A stretch of DNA of 64,000 nucleotides from Chelatococcus albus (GCF_030067675.1 NZ_JASJEV010000014.1:1-64000); one strand, 5' to 3'. Shown: positions 35,240-44,034, numbered from the stretch's first letter. Translations and numbers: made by a program. Notes: generated by a model from the sequence alone, not told the origin.

Positions 35240-35595
35240 ATCACGGACCGCGCATCGGCCCGAACACCGACAGGAACGGTGCATCGGGGCTCGTATAGAG
35301 CGCCAAGGCGGTGACGGCCACGACCCGGGCCTTCGGATTGATCCACTGGAAGGCGGTGGCCTCGACAAGGGTGAGCGGCCCTGCCTCGACCTTGCCATCC
35401 TTGCCCAGGGAGCGCGAGCTGGCGACGCGCCAGGCGAGATAGAGCAGGTCGGCGCTGCCGGCGATCTTGAGCGCGGTGTGCAGGACAGGATAGGCCGCTA
35501 GGATCGCGCGAGGCCCAAGCCGACACCGATCAGCATCGAGCTGAAGCTGATGGAGATGCCGAGCATCTGCGGCAAGGGGAGCGGCGTGGCACTCG
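35240..35595 (-). pseudogene. LysE/RhtB-type exporter remnant
   Basis: On the minus strand, LPQMLGISISFSSMLIGVGLGLA is followed after a one-base shift (GCGCGATCC near 35500) by LAAYPVLHTALKIAGSADLLYLAWRVAS, then PLTLVEATAFQWINPKARVVAVTALALY and FLSVFGPMRGP. This is the middle of a LysE-family translocator, including the conserved QWINPKA. The first 40-50 residues (normally with the TPGPN motif) and the last membrane span are missing. No start codon or open frame covers it, so it is a dead gene. Confidence 0.75.
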
Positions 35596-35658
35596 CGGAT
35601 CGGGCGGATCCGGACGCGCCCGCCCTCAGGGATGGCGGACGCCGGCGCGGGAGGCGGC

Positions 35659-35949
35659 TCAGGCTGCGGCGAGGGCAGCCTTCATGCGGGTTTGCAGCCG
35701 GGCGAGTTCACGCACGTACGGCTCCCGGTGCTCGTGGTGCCTCTTCCTCAGCGTCTCGATGATGTGGCCCCTCAGACGCGCGTCCATGCGCTTGGTCTCC
35801 AGGCGGGACAGTTCCTGTGCGTGGGCAAAATCGAGATCCGTCAGGGTGGCACGCAACGACCGCATCAGAGATTGAAGATCGGGCGAATGGAGACGCGTCC
35901 TGGCATCTTCATGCGTCGATACCGCGCTGGGCGCATTGCCAGCGGCCAT
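35659..35949 (-). CDS. hypothetical coiled-coil protein, 96 aa
   Basis: MAAGNAPSAVSTHEDARTRLHSPDLQSLMRSLRATLTDLDFAHAQELSRLETKRMDARLRGHIIETLRKRHHEHREPYVRELARLQTRMK: mostly heptad-like helices with many Arg and His. The ATG at 35949 has GAGGAGGA 6 nt upstream. Not recognised. Confidence 0.6.
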   Translation of the reverse strand: MAAGNAPSAVSTHEDARTRLHSPDLQSLMRSLRATLTDLDFAHAQELSRLETKRMDARLRGHIIETLRKRHHEHREPYVRELARLQTRMKAALAAA

Positions 35950-36221
35950 GGGATTCCTCCTCGGTCTTTCTTGTTTGCTGATCGGGATCTCCCAGGAACA
36001 AAATTTGACAGCGTCATGGCGCACGAGGATGCGCATGAGGCCGTTTTCACCGGGGGCCGGAGGCAATGACCGCCGGCCCGGTCCCGATGATCGAGCGGCC
36101 GCATGCCGCGTGATCGTGCCCCGCGAGCGGGGGCGGCCGAGGCCGTCGACCCCGAGTGGCCGGCACGGTCACCGGCGCACGCTTGTGACGCCCCTTCGCC
36201 CGCAGCGCGGAAGGGGGCCGT

Positions 36222-36563
36222 TCAGGTCTCATCCCGCCCGTGCACCTGTGCCGGAGGCGCGGTCGCCTCGACGGCGGTGAACCGCTCCAGGATGCGGTAG
36301 CTGTGCTCGGCCCCGGGCGGAACGAGCCAGGAGTCCCCCGGTTCCAGTCGGATCGTCTGGCCTTCGATGTGGAGTTCGGCGCGCCCGGCGATCACGTAAC
36401 CGACCACCTCGTAGTCTCGCCTGTGCGCGGACTTGTGTTCGGTCGGCTCTTCGTCGCGCCAGAGGCGCAGGGACACCCGCTTGCCCGAGGCAAGATAGAT
36501 CTGTCCTTGCGAGCCCTTGGGCGAATGGCTGCTGCTCACCTTCTGCACGGTGGTGTCGGTCAT
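36222..36563 (-). CDS. cupin-domain protein
   Basis: 113 aa, single cupin_2 barrel. Motif 1 is EHKSAHRRDYEVVGYVIAGRAELHIEG, motif 2 PGDSWLVPPGAEHSYRIL. In motif 1 the usual HxH is HKSAH, so metal binding may be altered. GGGAGG precedes the ATG. Stress or sugar-binding role cannot be told. Confidence 0.8.
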   Translation of the reverse strand: MTDTTVQKVSSSHSPKGSQGQIYLASGKRVSLRLWRDEEPTEHKSAHRRDYEVVGYVIAGRAELHIEGQTIRLEPGDSWLVPPGAEHSYRILERFTAVEATAPPAQVHGRDET

Positions 36564-36841
36564 CGCGGCCTCCCTCGGTGGTTTTCCTCCACGCTCGCGG
36601 CAAGCGCGGCCCGCCTCCCGGCGGGCGCGGGACAGGGGATCTGGATCCTCCCCTTGCCGCCTCCCCTTCCTGCGACCGTCTGCGCCCGCAGGATCATCCC
36701 GGCATCGCTCGACGCGAGCCCGAGAGGCGACGAAGGGACGGCCCCCTGCGCCGGGCCTCAGCTTCCCGCCCGTCCCGACGACTTCGCTGACGGCGAAGCC
36801 CGTCCATGGTAGGCTTCCCGACGGAGATTGGGAGACCCCGC

Positions 36842-37669
36842 ATGCCCATCTTCCTGGACCGCCATGACATGAAGGGGACCACCGCTGCCGAGGTCGCTTA
36901 GGCGCATCTCAAGGACCTCGCGGTTCAGGATCGCTACGGCGTCAAGTTCCTCACTTACTGGTTCGACGAGGAGCGAGGGACCACCTTCTGTCTCGTCGAG
37001 GCCCCGGACAAGGAGACGGCGCAGCGGGTGCATCGCGAAGCCCACGGTCATGTTGCCGGCGAGATCATCGAGGTGGCCCTCTCCACGGTCGAGGCCTTCC
37101 TCGGCCGCATCAGTGACCCGAAGCCGCCGAGTCCATCGTCGGGTGTCGGGGTGGACCCCGCACACAGGACCATCATGTTCACCGACATCGTCGGCTCAAC
37201 CGCGATGACCGCCCGCCTCGGCGATGTCGTCGCGATGGAGCTTGTGCGTGCGCACGACGCCTTGGTCCGCCGGGCGCTCGCGAGCCATGACGGCCATGAG
37301 GTCAAGCACCTGGGCGACGGCATCATGGCCTCGTTCGGTTCGGCTGCGGCTGCGGTCGCGTGCGCGAAGGCAATCCAGAGGTCGTTCGATCGCTACAATC
37401 GGGCGAGCAGCGAGCCGATCCATGTTCGCATCGGGCTCGACTCCGGCGAGCCGGTTGAAGACAGCCGCGACCTCTTCGGATCGACCGTCCAACGCGCCTG
37501 TCGGCTGTGCAGCGCGGCCGGCCCGGATCAGATCCTGGCTTCGGACGCCGTGCGAGAGGAATGCCGGGACGACGAGGCCTTCACAGACCGCGGCATCAGG
37601 AACCTCAAGGGCTTCCGGCAAGCGGTCCGGGCCTATGAGTGCCGGTGGCGCGCCGAGTGCTCCGGCTGA
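36842..37669 (+). pseudogene. DUF4242-adenylate/guanylate cyclase fusion with an early amber codon
   Basis: From ATG 36842 the frame reads MPIFLDRHDMKGTTAAEVA, then TAG (36899-36901), then goes on without shift: AHLKDLAVQDRYGVKFLTYWFDEERGTTFCLVEAPDKETAQRVHREAHG, the rest of a DUF4242 (SCO4226-like) domain. Class III cyclase follows: RTIMFTDIVGSTAMTARLGD, VKHLGDGIMASF, RIGLDSGEPVED, LFGSTVQRACRLCS. Catalytic metal-binding Asp residues are intact. The TAG lies where related proteins have an acidic or Ala codon. The cyclase part could still be made from ATG 37028 (214 aa), without most of DUF4242. Confidence 0.8.
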
Positions 37670-37711
37670 ACAGGCACTGCCCGGACCGAACATGCGATCC
37701 CGCCCGCCGGA

Positions 37712-38101
37712 TCACCTCCGGGCAGGGGCAATGCCCGATGGGACCGGCCGATGATCGTGCGGCCGAGCCTCGAGGCTGCCGTCGATGACGGGCAGCTGCA
37801 GTTCGTCGATCAAGCCGGCCCGACGGGCTTCGCGGGCCCCCAGTGCGTCCAGGATCTCCTGCAGCGTGCTGCGGTTCGATCCATAGAGCACCGTGCCCCC
37901 GAGAACGCCGGCAATCCCGATGACGAGCATCAAGGGATCGAGCCGGAACCGCCCGAACGCGACGGCCACAAGCAGCAGCACGCCGGCGACGGCTGCGGCC
38001 TTCGCCGCCACGCCGATCTTCCGGCAGCGCTCAGCGGCCTCGGCCAAGGCCTCGATCTCGGCCTCCAGCTCGGCAATCTCGTCGTGCGGATCGGGCATCA
38101 T
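37712..38101 (-). CDS. small hypothetical membrane protein, ~129 aa
   Basis: MMPDPHDEIAELEAEIEALAEAAERCRKIG forms an N-terminal coiled coil. Two hydrophobic helices follow (AAAVAGVLLLVAVAF and PLMLVIGIAGVLGGTVLY), then STLQEILDALGAREARR. Two Met codons in tandem; start exact to one codon. Convergent with the cyclase gene. CTGCCCGGA (37677-37685) and TCCGGGCAG (37717-37725) can pair across the gene ends. Function unknown. Confidence 0.6.
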   Translation of the reverse strand: MMPDPHDEIAELEAEIEALAEAAERCRKIGVAAKAAAVAGVLLLVAVAFGRFRLDPLMLVIGIAGVLGGTVLYGSNRSTLQEILDALGAREARRAGLIDELQLPVIDGSLEARPHDHRPVPSGIAPARR

Positions 38102-38424
38102 CTCACTCGCTGGCCGCCGAACGGCGGCAGCTGGCCAGACCTGCTCACAGGCCCCCCGACAAGAGGCCCTCTCGACATCGGCCTGCGCAAGCCCACCCCC
38201 GCCCGGACATGGAGCAGACGGCATCCATACTCCATCGACACCTCACAGGCGAAGCACCCCCCGGCCTTCAGCACCGCCGGCGCCTGCCCTTCCCCACTTC
38301 TCACAGGCCTGTGCCCCGCGCAGTGCGGGCGTCACGCCGGCATCAGGAGACGCGGGCCCTGGCCGTCGCACGCCTGTTCACCCCAGGAACCGCGCGTCCG
38401 CCAGATCGTCTCTCCCGTCCTTGC

Positions 38425-39015
38425 TCAGGCGTGCGCAGTCCCTGCCCCGCTCCTTGCGACAAGGGCCGCCGCCGCCCTGCCTGCGGCTTCGATATAGGTC
38501 GGGTCACGGTGAACGAGCACGAGCGAGAACGCACCGTCCATCAGGAGGACGATCTGCCGGGCGAGCAGAGACGCATCGGGCAAGCCCTCAGCCTCGATCA
38601 TGCGGCCCAGCCAGGCTTCGAACTTCTTCTTATGGGCGGCCCCGACCTTCACAGCCGGATGTCCGGGCATGTTCGCGAGTTCCGCCGCGGTTCTCAGGAA
38701 GCCGCAGCCCTTCCACTTGCGATGGCGCGCCGACTTGCCGAGGTTTGCGAAGATCGCCTCGACCTTGTCGGCCAGCGTCCCCTCGGCCTCGTCGAACCAT
38801 TTGGCAAACAGGGCGAGGTTCGGCTGGTCGCGGGATTCGAGATAGGCGGCGACGAGCTCGTCCTTGGTCTTGAAGTGATAGTAAAGCGTGCGCTTGGTCA
38901 CGCCCGCCCTTTCCGCCACCGCGTCGACGCTGACGCTACGAATGCCCTCGCCATAGAACAGGCGGTTCGCGGCATCGAGAATTCGGTCACGGGTTCGATC
39001 TGCGTTTCTCGGCAT
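38425..39015 (-). CDS. TetR-family regulator
   Basis: 196 aa from MPRNADRTRDRILDAANRLFYGEGIRSVSVDAVAERAGVTKRTLYYHFKTKDELVAAYL, an N-terminal TetR HTH. Cysteine in KWKGCGFLRTAAELA is characteristic of the subfamily. A longer reading frame upstream has no homology. Divergent from an enoyl-CoA hydratase gene, with a clear operator between. Confidence 0.87.
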   Translation of the reverse strand: MPRNADRTRDRILDAANRLFYGEGIRSVSVDAVAERAGVTKRTLYYHFKTKDELVAAYLESRDQPNLALFAKWFDEAEGTLADKVEAIFANLGKSARHRKWKGCGFLRTAAELANMPGHPAVKVGAAHKKKFEAWLGRMIEAEGLPDASLLARQIVLLMDGAFSLVLVHRDPTYIEAAGRAAAALVARSGAGTAHA

Positions 39016-39022
39016 GCCGGAA

Positions 39023-39046
39023 TGTATACCGACTAGTGAGTATACA
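39023..39046. promoter_or_regulatory. TetR operator candidate TGTATAC-N10-GTATACA
   Basis: Exact 7-bp inverted repeats separated by 10 bp that themselves contain the palindrome ACTAGT. The element starts 8 bp upstream of the TetR start and lies 64 bp before the hydratase ATG. Spacing and symmetry are those of TetR-family sites. Confidence 0.7.
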
Positions 39047-39109
39047 CAAGGCATGCTTCGCCATAGACCTTCGGCCCGGATGTTCGTCCCCGACTGGAGG
39101 GTGAGAGCA

Positions 39110-39901
39110 ATGACGGATCCGGTACTGATCGACGTAAGGGGCAATGTCGCGCTTCTGACCCTCAACCGGCCAGACAAGCTCAATGCGCTGAGCTATGGGC
39201 TCAACGACCTGCTCATGCGGCTCCTCGACCGCATCGAGGAGGACGATGCGGTCCGCGCCGTCATCCTCACGGGAGCGGGCGAGCGGGCCTTCTCTGCGGG
39301 AGGCGACATTCGCGAGTTCTCCGAAAGCGTGCGCATGGGACCGGACATCGCCGTCCGCGATTTCGTGCGCCGCGGCCAGGCCATGACGGCGCGCATGGAG
39401 GCCTTCCGGAAGCCGATCATCGCAGCGGTCAACGGCATAGCCTACGGTGGAGGCTGCGAGATCACCGAGGCAGTCCATCTGGCGATCGCGAGCGAGAGGG
39501 CCGTCTTCGCGAAGCCCGAGATCAATCTCGGCATGCCGCCGACCTTCGGCGGAACGCAGCGCCTGCCGCGCCTGGCAGGGCGCAAGCGGGCCCTGGAACT
39601 GCTGCTGACCGGCGACAGCTTTTCGCCGCAGCGGGCCTACGAACTGGGCCTCGTCAACAAGATCGTCCCGCATGACGATCATCTGCCCGCCGCGTTCGAG
39701 ATGGCCGATCGCATCCTGCGGCATTCGCCGCTGGCGGCGGCCAGCATCATCACCGCAGTGACGCGCGGGCTCAACATGACCATCGCCGAAGGTCTGCAGA
39801 TGGAAAGCGAGCAATTCGCGCGTGTCGTGCCGACGCGCGACATCCGCGAAGGGCTGAACGCGTGGATCGAAAGACGCACCCCCGTCTATGCGGGCTGCTA
39901 G
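39110..39901 (+). CDS. enoyl-CoA hydratase/isomerase
   Basis: 263 aa. GERAFSAGGDIREF and AAVNGIAYGGGCEITEAVHLAIASERAVFAKPEINLGMPPTFGGTQRLPRLAG are complete crotonase motifs, with Glu of KPEI retained, unlike the PaaG-like paralogue at 31481. The start MTDPVLIDV at 39110 has GGAGGG 8 nt upstream; a longer frame crosses the operator and is not the real start. Controlled by the divergent TetR gene. Confidence 0.88.
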   Translation: MTDPVLIDVRGNVALLTLNRPDKLNALSYGLNDLLMRLLDRIEEDDAVRAVILTGAGERAFSAGGDIREFSESVRMGPDIAVRDFVRRGQAMTARMEAFRKPIIAAVNGIAYGGGCEITEAVHLAIASERAVFAKPEINLGMPPTFGGTQRLPRLAGRKRALELLLTGDSFSPQRAYELGLVNKIVPHDDHLPAAFEMADRILRHSPLAAASIITAVTRGLNMTIAEGLQMESEQFARVVPTRDIREGLNAWIERRTPVYAGC

Positions 39902-39980
39902 ACCACGCCGCGCCGAGGCCACGCGCCGCGCTCCCCAACGCGCGGCGCTCCATCAACTGACCCGCGACAGGGAGACGGGG

Positions 39981-40454
39981 ATGACCGCTCACAGCAGCTT
40001 CACGAGGGAGGCCTTCGCAGCCGTCAAGCAGAACGATCGGGCGGGGCCGGTCCACATGCTCAACCTCATCCGGCTCAGGGATCGAGCCGCCCATCCCGAT
40101 GGCCGGCAGGCATCGGGAACCGACGCCTACGCCGCGTACAGCGAGACGAGCGCGGCCGTCTTTGCGCGCCTCGGCGGCAGGATCGTCTGGCGCGGCGGAT
40201 TCGAACTGATGCTGGTCGGGCCTGCGGCCGAGCAATGGGACATCTGCTTCGTCGCCGAGTATCCGAGTGTCGATGCGTTCGTCGCCATGATGCGCGATCC
40301 CGTCTATCGCGAAGCCATGGCTCACCGGCAGGCGGCGTTCGCGGACTCGCGGCTCATCCGCCTGAAGCCCCTCGCGTCGGGTTCAAGCTTCGGCCACGGC
40401 CTGTTGCCGGGAGCCGACAGCAGGGCCCGGGAGCGCGCAGCGGATATCGGTTGA
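39981..40454 (+). CDS. DUF1330-like protein
   Basis: 157 aa. AGPVHMLNLIRLRDRA, YAAYSETSAAVFARLGGRIVWRGGFELMLVGP, ICFVAEYPSVDAFVAMMRDPVYREAMAHRQAAFADSRLIRL: a ferredoxin-like dimeric alpha-beta barrel fold, as DUF1330. 79 nt after the hydratase gene on the same strand; probably in the same transcript. Confidence 0.75.
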   Translation: MTAHSSFTREAFAAVKQNDRAGPVHMLNLIRLRDRAAHPDGRQASGTDAYAAYSETSAAVFARLGGRIVWRGGFELMLVGPAAEQWDICFVAEYPSVDAFVAMMRDPVYREAMAHRQAAFADSRLIRLKPLASGSSFGHGLLPGADSRARERAADIG

Positions 40455-40756
40455 GCTCGGCTTTCGGCGGGCCGCCCTGAAGAGGAGACCGGAAGGCTGC
40501 GATTTCCCGCGATGGCGGGCGATGCGCGGCAATTGCCGGAACCTGTCGCCGCCCGCAGGACGGCAGGTTCCCGCCCCGGCATGTGCTGTGCGGGATCCGG
40601 TTCGGAGGATCACTCCCGGCCGATGATCCGCAGCGCCGCGTCGATCGGCGCCATTTCGGCACCAAACCGAGTCGGGCGGCCAACTGCCGAGCGACGCCGC
40701 CCACGGAGGTGTCCGGCCGCGATCCATCCGCGGCGCCGTCCCCTTCCGCGCCGGGC
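40455..40756. other. Intergenic region without a supported gene
   Basis: About 300 bp between converging genes. A minus-strand peptide of about 25 residues (SVGGVARQLAARLGLVPKWRR) vaguely recalls transposase HTHs but is too short to claim. Confidence 0.4.
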
Positions 40757-41332
40757 TCACACCCGTTCAAGACGCTGGTGCGGGGGTGATGGCAGCTCCA
40801 CCCGAATCGCGGCGCCAGGCTGCACCACGCCACCGGCGAGGACGATGCCCATGATGCCGGCCTTGCGGATGAGGTTGCCTTGTTCGTCGCGTCCCAGGAC
40901 GGCCTTCATCAAACCCGGCTGAAAGTCGTCGAGCTGCTTGCACGGGTTGCGCAACCCGGTGATTTCGATCACGGCACCGTCCGCGCCAAGATGCAGACGC
41001 GTACCCCGCGGCAGCGCGAGAAGGTCGACGCCACGCGTGGTGACGTTCTCGCCCATGTCGCCAGCGGACACCGAGAGCCCCGCGGCCCGCAACTCGTCGA
41101 AGAGCTCCGCGTGAATGAGATGCACCTGACGCAGGTTGGGCTGGCTCGGATCGACCGCCACCCGCGAGCGATGCTTGACGGTCTCGCCCATATGCGCGTC
41201 ACCTTCGACGCCGAGCCCAGCCAGAAGGCGGATGCTGTCCTGCCGCTCCTTGCTGAAGGTGTGGCCGGCGCTCCGGCTCACCGCAACCACGATCCCGCCG
41301 CCACCGCCCGTCATCATCCGTAGTCCCGTCAT
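40757..41332 (-). CDS. MOSC-domain protein
   Basis: 191 aa. GLGVEGDAHMGETVKHRSRVA, NLRQVHLIHAELFDEL, LSVSAGDMGENVTTRGVDLLALPRGTRLHLG and the molybdenum-cofactor cysteine in ITGLRNPCKQLDDFQPGL. MOSC proteins hand over or carry sulfurated cofactor. It lies just before the relics that precede the nar cluster with its mog gene. Starts at 41332, 41317 or 41314 are possible. Confidence 0.85.
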   Translation of the reverse strand: MTGLRMMTGGGGGIVVAVSRSAGHTFSKERQDSIRLLAGLGVEGDAHMGETVKHRSRVAVDPSQPNLRQVHLIHAELFDELRAAGLSVSAGDMGENVTTRGVDLLALPRGTRLHLGADGAVIEITGLRNPCKQLDDFQPGLMKAVLGRDEQGNLIRKAGIMGIVLAGGVVQPGAAIRVELPSPPHQRLERV

Positions 41333-41429
41333 TCCTCGTGCCCAGGCCCCTTGTGCCCAAGCCGCGGAGTGGCGCGGCGCGTTCGACTTGCCGATCGACG
41401 CTCCCGGGAAAGCCGCCCGCGCAAGGCTT

Positions 41430-42217
41430 TCAGCCGGCGCCGTATCGGGAGAATCGCCTTGCGATGTCCCTCAACACCCGCCGATATCGTTTGGTGCCGG
41501 ATTGACCAAGAGGAACTGCGACGAACGTTCGATCGCCGTGGCAGCCAATCCTGTAGCCGCGCGGCCAGCGATGTGGCGCGGCCCGGGAGAACCTGTAGTC
41601 GCTTCCTTCGAGGAACATGAGATCAAGGCCGAGGCCGACCCGATCGGTGCCGGCGATGGCGGCCACAAGGGGGCGTGGCGGGCCATGGCGCGAGGAATAT
41701 CCGGCCCGTCGGCGCCGAGGAACATGCCGACGCCGTTGAAGCCGATACAGCCGCCACGCCGTGCACAGGCTCGGATCTGGGCATCGGTGACATTGTGCTC
41801 GTGGTCGAAGAGCACGCGCGCGTTCGAATGGGAAAAGACGGGCGGACACGTCAGGGGCATGTCGAGCACCTCCAGTCGCTCCGACATCGCCTCACCGACG
41901 ATCCCGTAGTCCGACACGCGCAGCAGCAGGGACCACCCGCCGCCGGGCACGCCGACCGGAAGACCCTCGAGCTGTTCGAGAACCACATCCCGGCGTGCCT
42001 CGCGCCCGGCGACATAGGCGGGCAGGGTCGCGATGGATCGGTCGAGGGCGATGGTGACGGCGTCCTGCCCGATGCCGACCGGAACCACGACATTGGCCAG
42101 CGAAACTGCGACCGGATCCGGCATGCAGCTTTCGGGAGCGACGATCCTGCCGACGCGCCAGCCGATCATGCGAAGCTCCTTGGCCGACGAGCCGACCGTG
42201 ATGGTGCGCTCGGCCAT
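41430..42217 (-). pseudogene. Chimera: C-terminal aminotransferase fragment joined to a decayed M19 dipeptidase fragment
   Basis: From 42217 the frame encodes the end of a class I aminotransferase: GSSAKELRMIGWRVGRIVAP (PLP-lysine motif), then LPVGVPGGGWSLLLRVSDYGIVGEAMSERL. At about 41870 it becomes dipeptidase: LEVLDMPLTCPPVFSHSNARVLFDHEHNVTDAQIRACARRGGCIGFNGVGMFLG, the metal-site region of membrane dipeptidases. A frameshift follows, with the end in another frame (AIAGTDRVGLGLDLMFLEGSDYRF, RWPRGY). The first 230 residues of the aminotransferase and both ends of the dipeptidase are missing. Confidence 0.75.
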
Positions 42218-42253
42218 GCCCGGCAGCCTGCGGGGTGGATGTCCCCCCTCCCT

Positions 42254-42802
42254 TCACGCGGCCGGGCGAAAAGCCTTGCAGACGCTGGGATCGGTGTCGA
42301 GGCGCGGGCCGCCGATGAGGTCGATGCAATAGGGCACGGCGGCGAAGATCGCGTCGAGGCAGGTGGCGATGGCGGAGGGCTTGCCTGGCAGGTCGACGAT
42401 CAGCGTCGTGCCGCGGGTGCCGGCGACCTGCCGCGACAGGATCGCCGTCGGCACCTCCGTCAGGCTCGCCGCGCGCATGGCCTCGCCGAAGCCCGGCAAC
42501 AGGCGCTCGCAGACATCGGCCGTCGCCTCCGGCGTCACGTCGCGCGGGGCAGGTCCCGTGCCGCCCGTGACAAGGACGAGCGGGCAGCGCAGGTCGTCCG
42601 CGAGCTCACGCAGAACCTCGGCGATGAGCGGACGCTCGTCCGGCACGAGGCGCCGCTCCGGCCGCCAGGGCGTGACGAGCACGCGCGCGAGATAGGCCGC
42701 GATCGCCGGGCCGCCGCGATCCGCGTAGAGGCCGCGGCTTGCCCGGTCCGAGACGGTGACGATGCCGATGGGCAGCTCCGGCCCCCGCCCCGCCTCGCTC
42801 AC
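42254..42802 (-). CDS. mog: molybdopterin adenylyltransferase (MogA/MoaB family)
   Basis: 182 aa from GTG 42802. LVTGGTGPAPRDVTPEAT is the MPT-binding signature and TTLIVDLPGKPSAI the second one. The GTG overlaps the stop of the preceding gene (GTGA). It adenylates molybdopterin before Mo insertion. Last gene of the nar operon, supplying cofactor to NarG. Confidence 0.88.
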   Translation of the reverse strand: MSEAGRGPELPIGIVTVSDRASRGLYADRGGPAIAAYLARVLVTPWRPERRLVPDERPLIAEVLRELADDLRCPLVLVTGGTGPAPRDVTPEATADVCERLLPGFGEAMRAASLTEVPTAILSRQVAGTRGTTLIVDLPGKPSAIATCLDAIFAAVPYCIDLIGGPRLDTDPSVCKAFRPAA

Positions 42803-43158
42803 GCGGCTGCCCCCTCGTCGATGGCCGCCGACCGTTCCGCGGCCGCCAGCGCGCACAGGACCGCGCGGCGCAGGAAGACGCGGCCCGGGTCCGCCTCACG
42901 CGCCATCAGGCCGACGAGGCTCATCCACTCCTCGTCGCTCGCCCCGGCGGTGAAGGCGCCTACGGCGTCGGCGACGAAGGCGCCCGGCGTCACGCCCTGC
43001 CGCGCGGCCGCCGCCTGCACGCGCGCGACGAGCGGCAGGCCCGCCCGGCCGGCGCCGGCGGCCGGAGCACCGGCATCAAGGCCGGCGACGATCGCGACCG
43101 CCGCCGTCTCGTCGTCGAGCCGGGCCGCGAGATCCTTCAGGAGATCGCCGAGCAGCAT
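42799..43158 (-). CDS. unknown 119-aa protein in the nar operon
   Basis: MLLGDLLKDLAARLDDETAAVAIVAGLDAGAPAAGAG...LPLVARVQAAAARQGVTPGAFVADAVGAFTAGASDEEWMSLVGLMAREADPGRVFLRRAVLCALAAAER: an all-alpha, Ala-rich acidic protein without signal peptide. It follows the isomerase gene by 26 nt and overlaps mog by GTGA. Its position suggests a role in nitrate reductase maturation or molybdenum handling. I know no characterised family. Confidence 0.75.
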   Translation of the reverse strand: MLLGDLLKDLAARLDDETAAVAIVAGLDAGAPAAGAGRAGLPLVARVQAAAARQGVTPGAFVADAVGAFTAGASDEEWMSLVGLMAREADPGRVFLRRAVLCALAAAERSAAIDEGAAA

Positions 43159-43184
43159 GGTGCCCTTGCCTCGTGATTTGCCTG

Positions 43185-44018
43185 CTACTGAACCAGCGGA
43201 CCGGCGGCCGCCCCCATCTCGACGCCCGTGATCGTCGCGCGCCCGGCGAGCACGCCGACATACTGGGCCATCGCCCGCTGCTCCACCGCCACCGCGAGGT
43301 AGGCGGCGATGCGCGCATGCACCAGCGCGAAGGGCAGCTCGCGCCCCGGGTGGCGCTGAGCGAGGCGGATGATGTGCACACCGTAGCGGGTCACCACCGG
43401 CTCGGGTGTCAACTCCCCGGGCGCCAGCGCGACGAGTGCGGCCTCGAATTCCGGCGTGGTCTCACCGGGCGTGATCTGCCCGAGATTGCCGCCCTGCGCG
43501 GCCGAAGGGCAGGCGGAATGGATGCGGGCGAGCTCGGCGAAGGCCCCCGGCCGCTCGCGCAGCAGGGCGAGCACGGCCTCGGCCTGGGCGCGCGCGGCGG
43601 CGAAGGCCTCCGCGTCGTCCCGGCGGGCGGCGAAAAGGATGTGCGCGGCCTCGCAGATGTCCGGCGAGCGGAAGCGATGCCTGTTCTGCTCGTAGTAGCG
43701 GCGGCAGGTCTCCTCGTCGGGCACGGGCGTCACCACTTCCCGCTCGACGAGGGCGCGGATCAGCGCCTCCTCGTCGGTTTCGCGCCGCCCCGCGGCATCC
43801 GTGCGCGGCGCCGGCGCGAGGCCGAGGCGGCGTGCCTCCTGAAGCAGGAGCTCGCGCACGACGAGGGCCTGCGCCGCCCTCTTCCAGGCGGCTGTCGGGC
43901 TCGGCGCCGGGTGGTGCTGCACCTCGCGCGCGATGGCCGCGCGTTCGATGGCGACACCGTTGACGCTGACGCGCGCCTGCCCGGCATCGAGGTTCGGCGT
44001 GCGGATCGAGCAGCCCAT
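43185..44018 (-). CDS. NifM-like parvulin peptidyl-prolyl isomerase
   Basis: 277 aa. A SurA/NifM-type N-terminal helical region is followed by the parvulin domain (about 145-240): CEAAHILFAARRDDAEAF, FAELARIHSACPSAAQGGNLGQITPGETTPEFEAALVALAPGELTPEPVVTRYGVHIIRLAQR. No signal peptide, so probably cytoplasmic, helping NarG/NarH folding. Such a gene after narI is known from several proteobacterial nar operons. It starts 16 nt after narI. Confidence 0.88.
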   Translation of the reverse strand: MGCSIRTPNLDAGQARVSVNGVAIERAAIAREVQHHPAPSPTAAWKRAAQALVVRELLLQEARRLGLAPAPRTDAAGRRETDEEALIRALVEREVVTPVPDEETCRRYYEQNRHRFRSPDICEAAHILFAARRDDAEAFAAARAQAEAVLALLRERPGAFAELARIHSACPSAAQGGNLGQITPGETTPEFEAALVALAPGELTPEPVVTRYGVHIIRLAQRHPGRELPFALVHARIAAYLAVAVEQRAMAQYVGVLAGRATITGVEMGAAAGPLVQ

Positions 44019-44034
44019 GGCCTCCCCTCCCGGC

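Noticed and set aside
37677-37725. CTGCCCGGA/TCCGGGCAG as terminator between converging genes
   Set aside because: The loop is 31 nt and no T-run follows in either direction; it may be chance in GC-rich DNA.
40500-40756. Possible transposase-like HTH peptide on the minus strand
   Set aside because: Only about 25 residues with weak resemblance; no inverted repeats or further transposase sequence.
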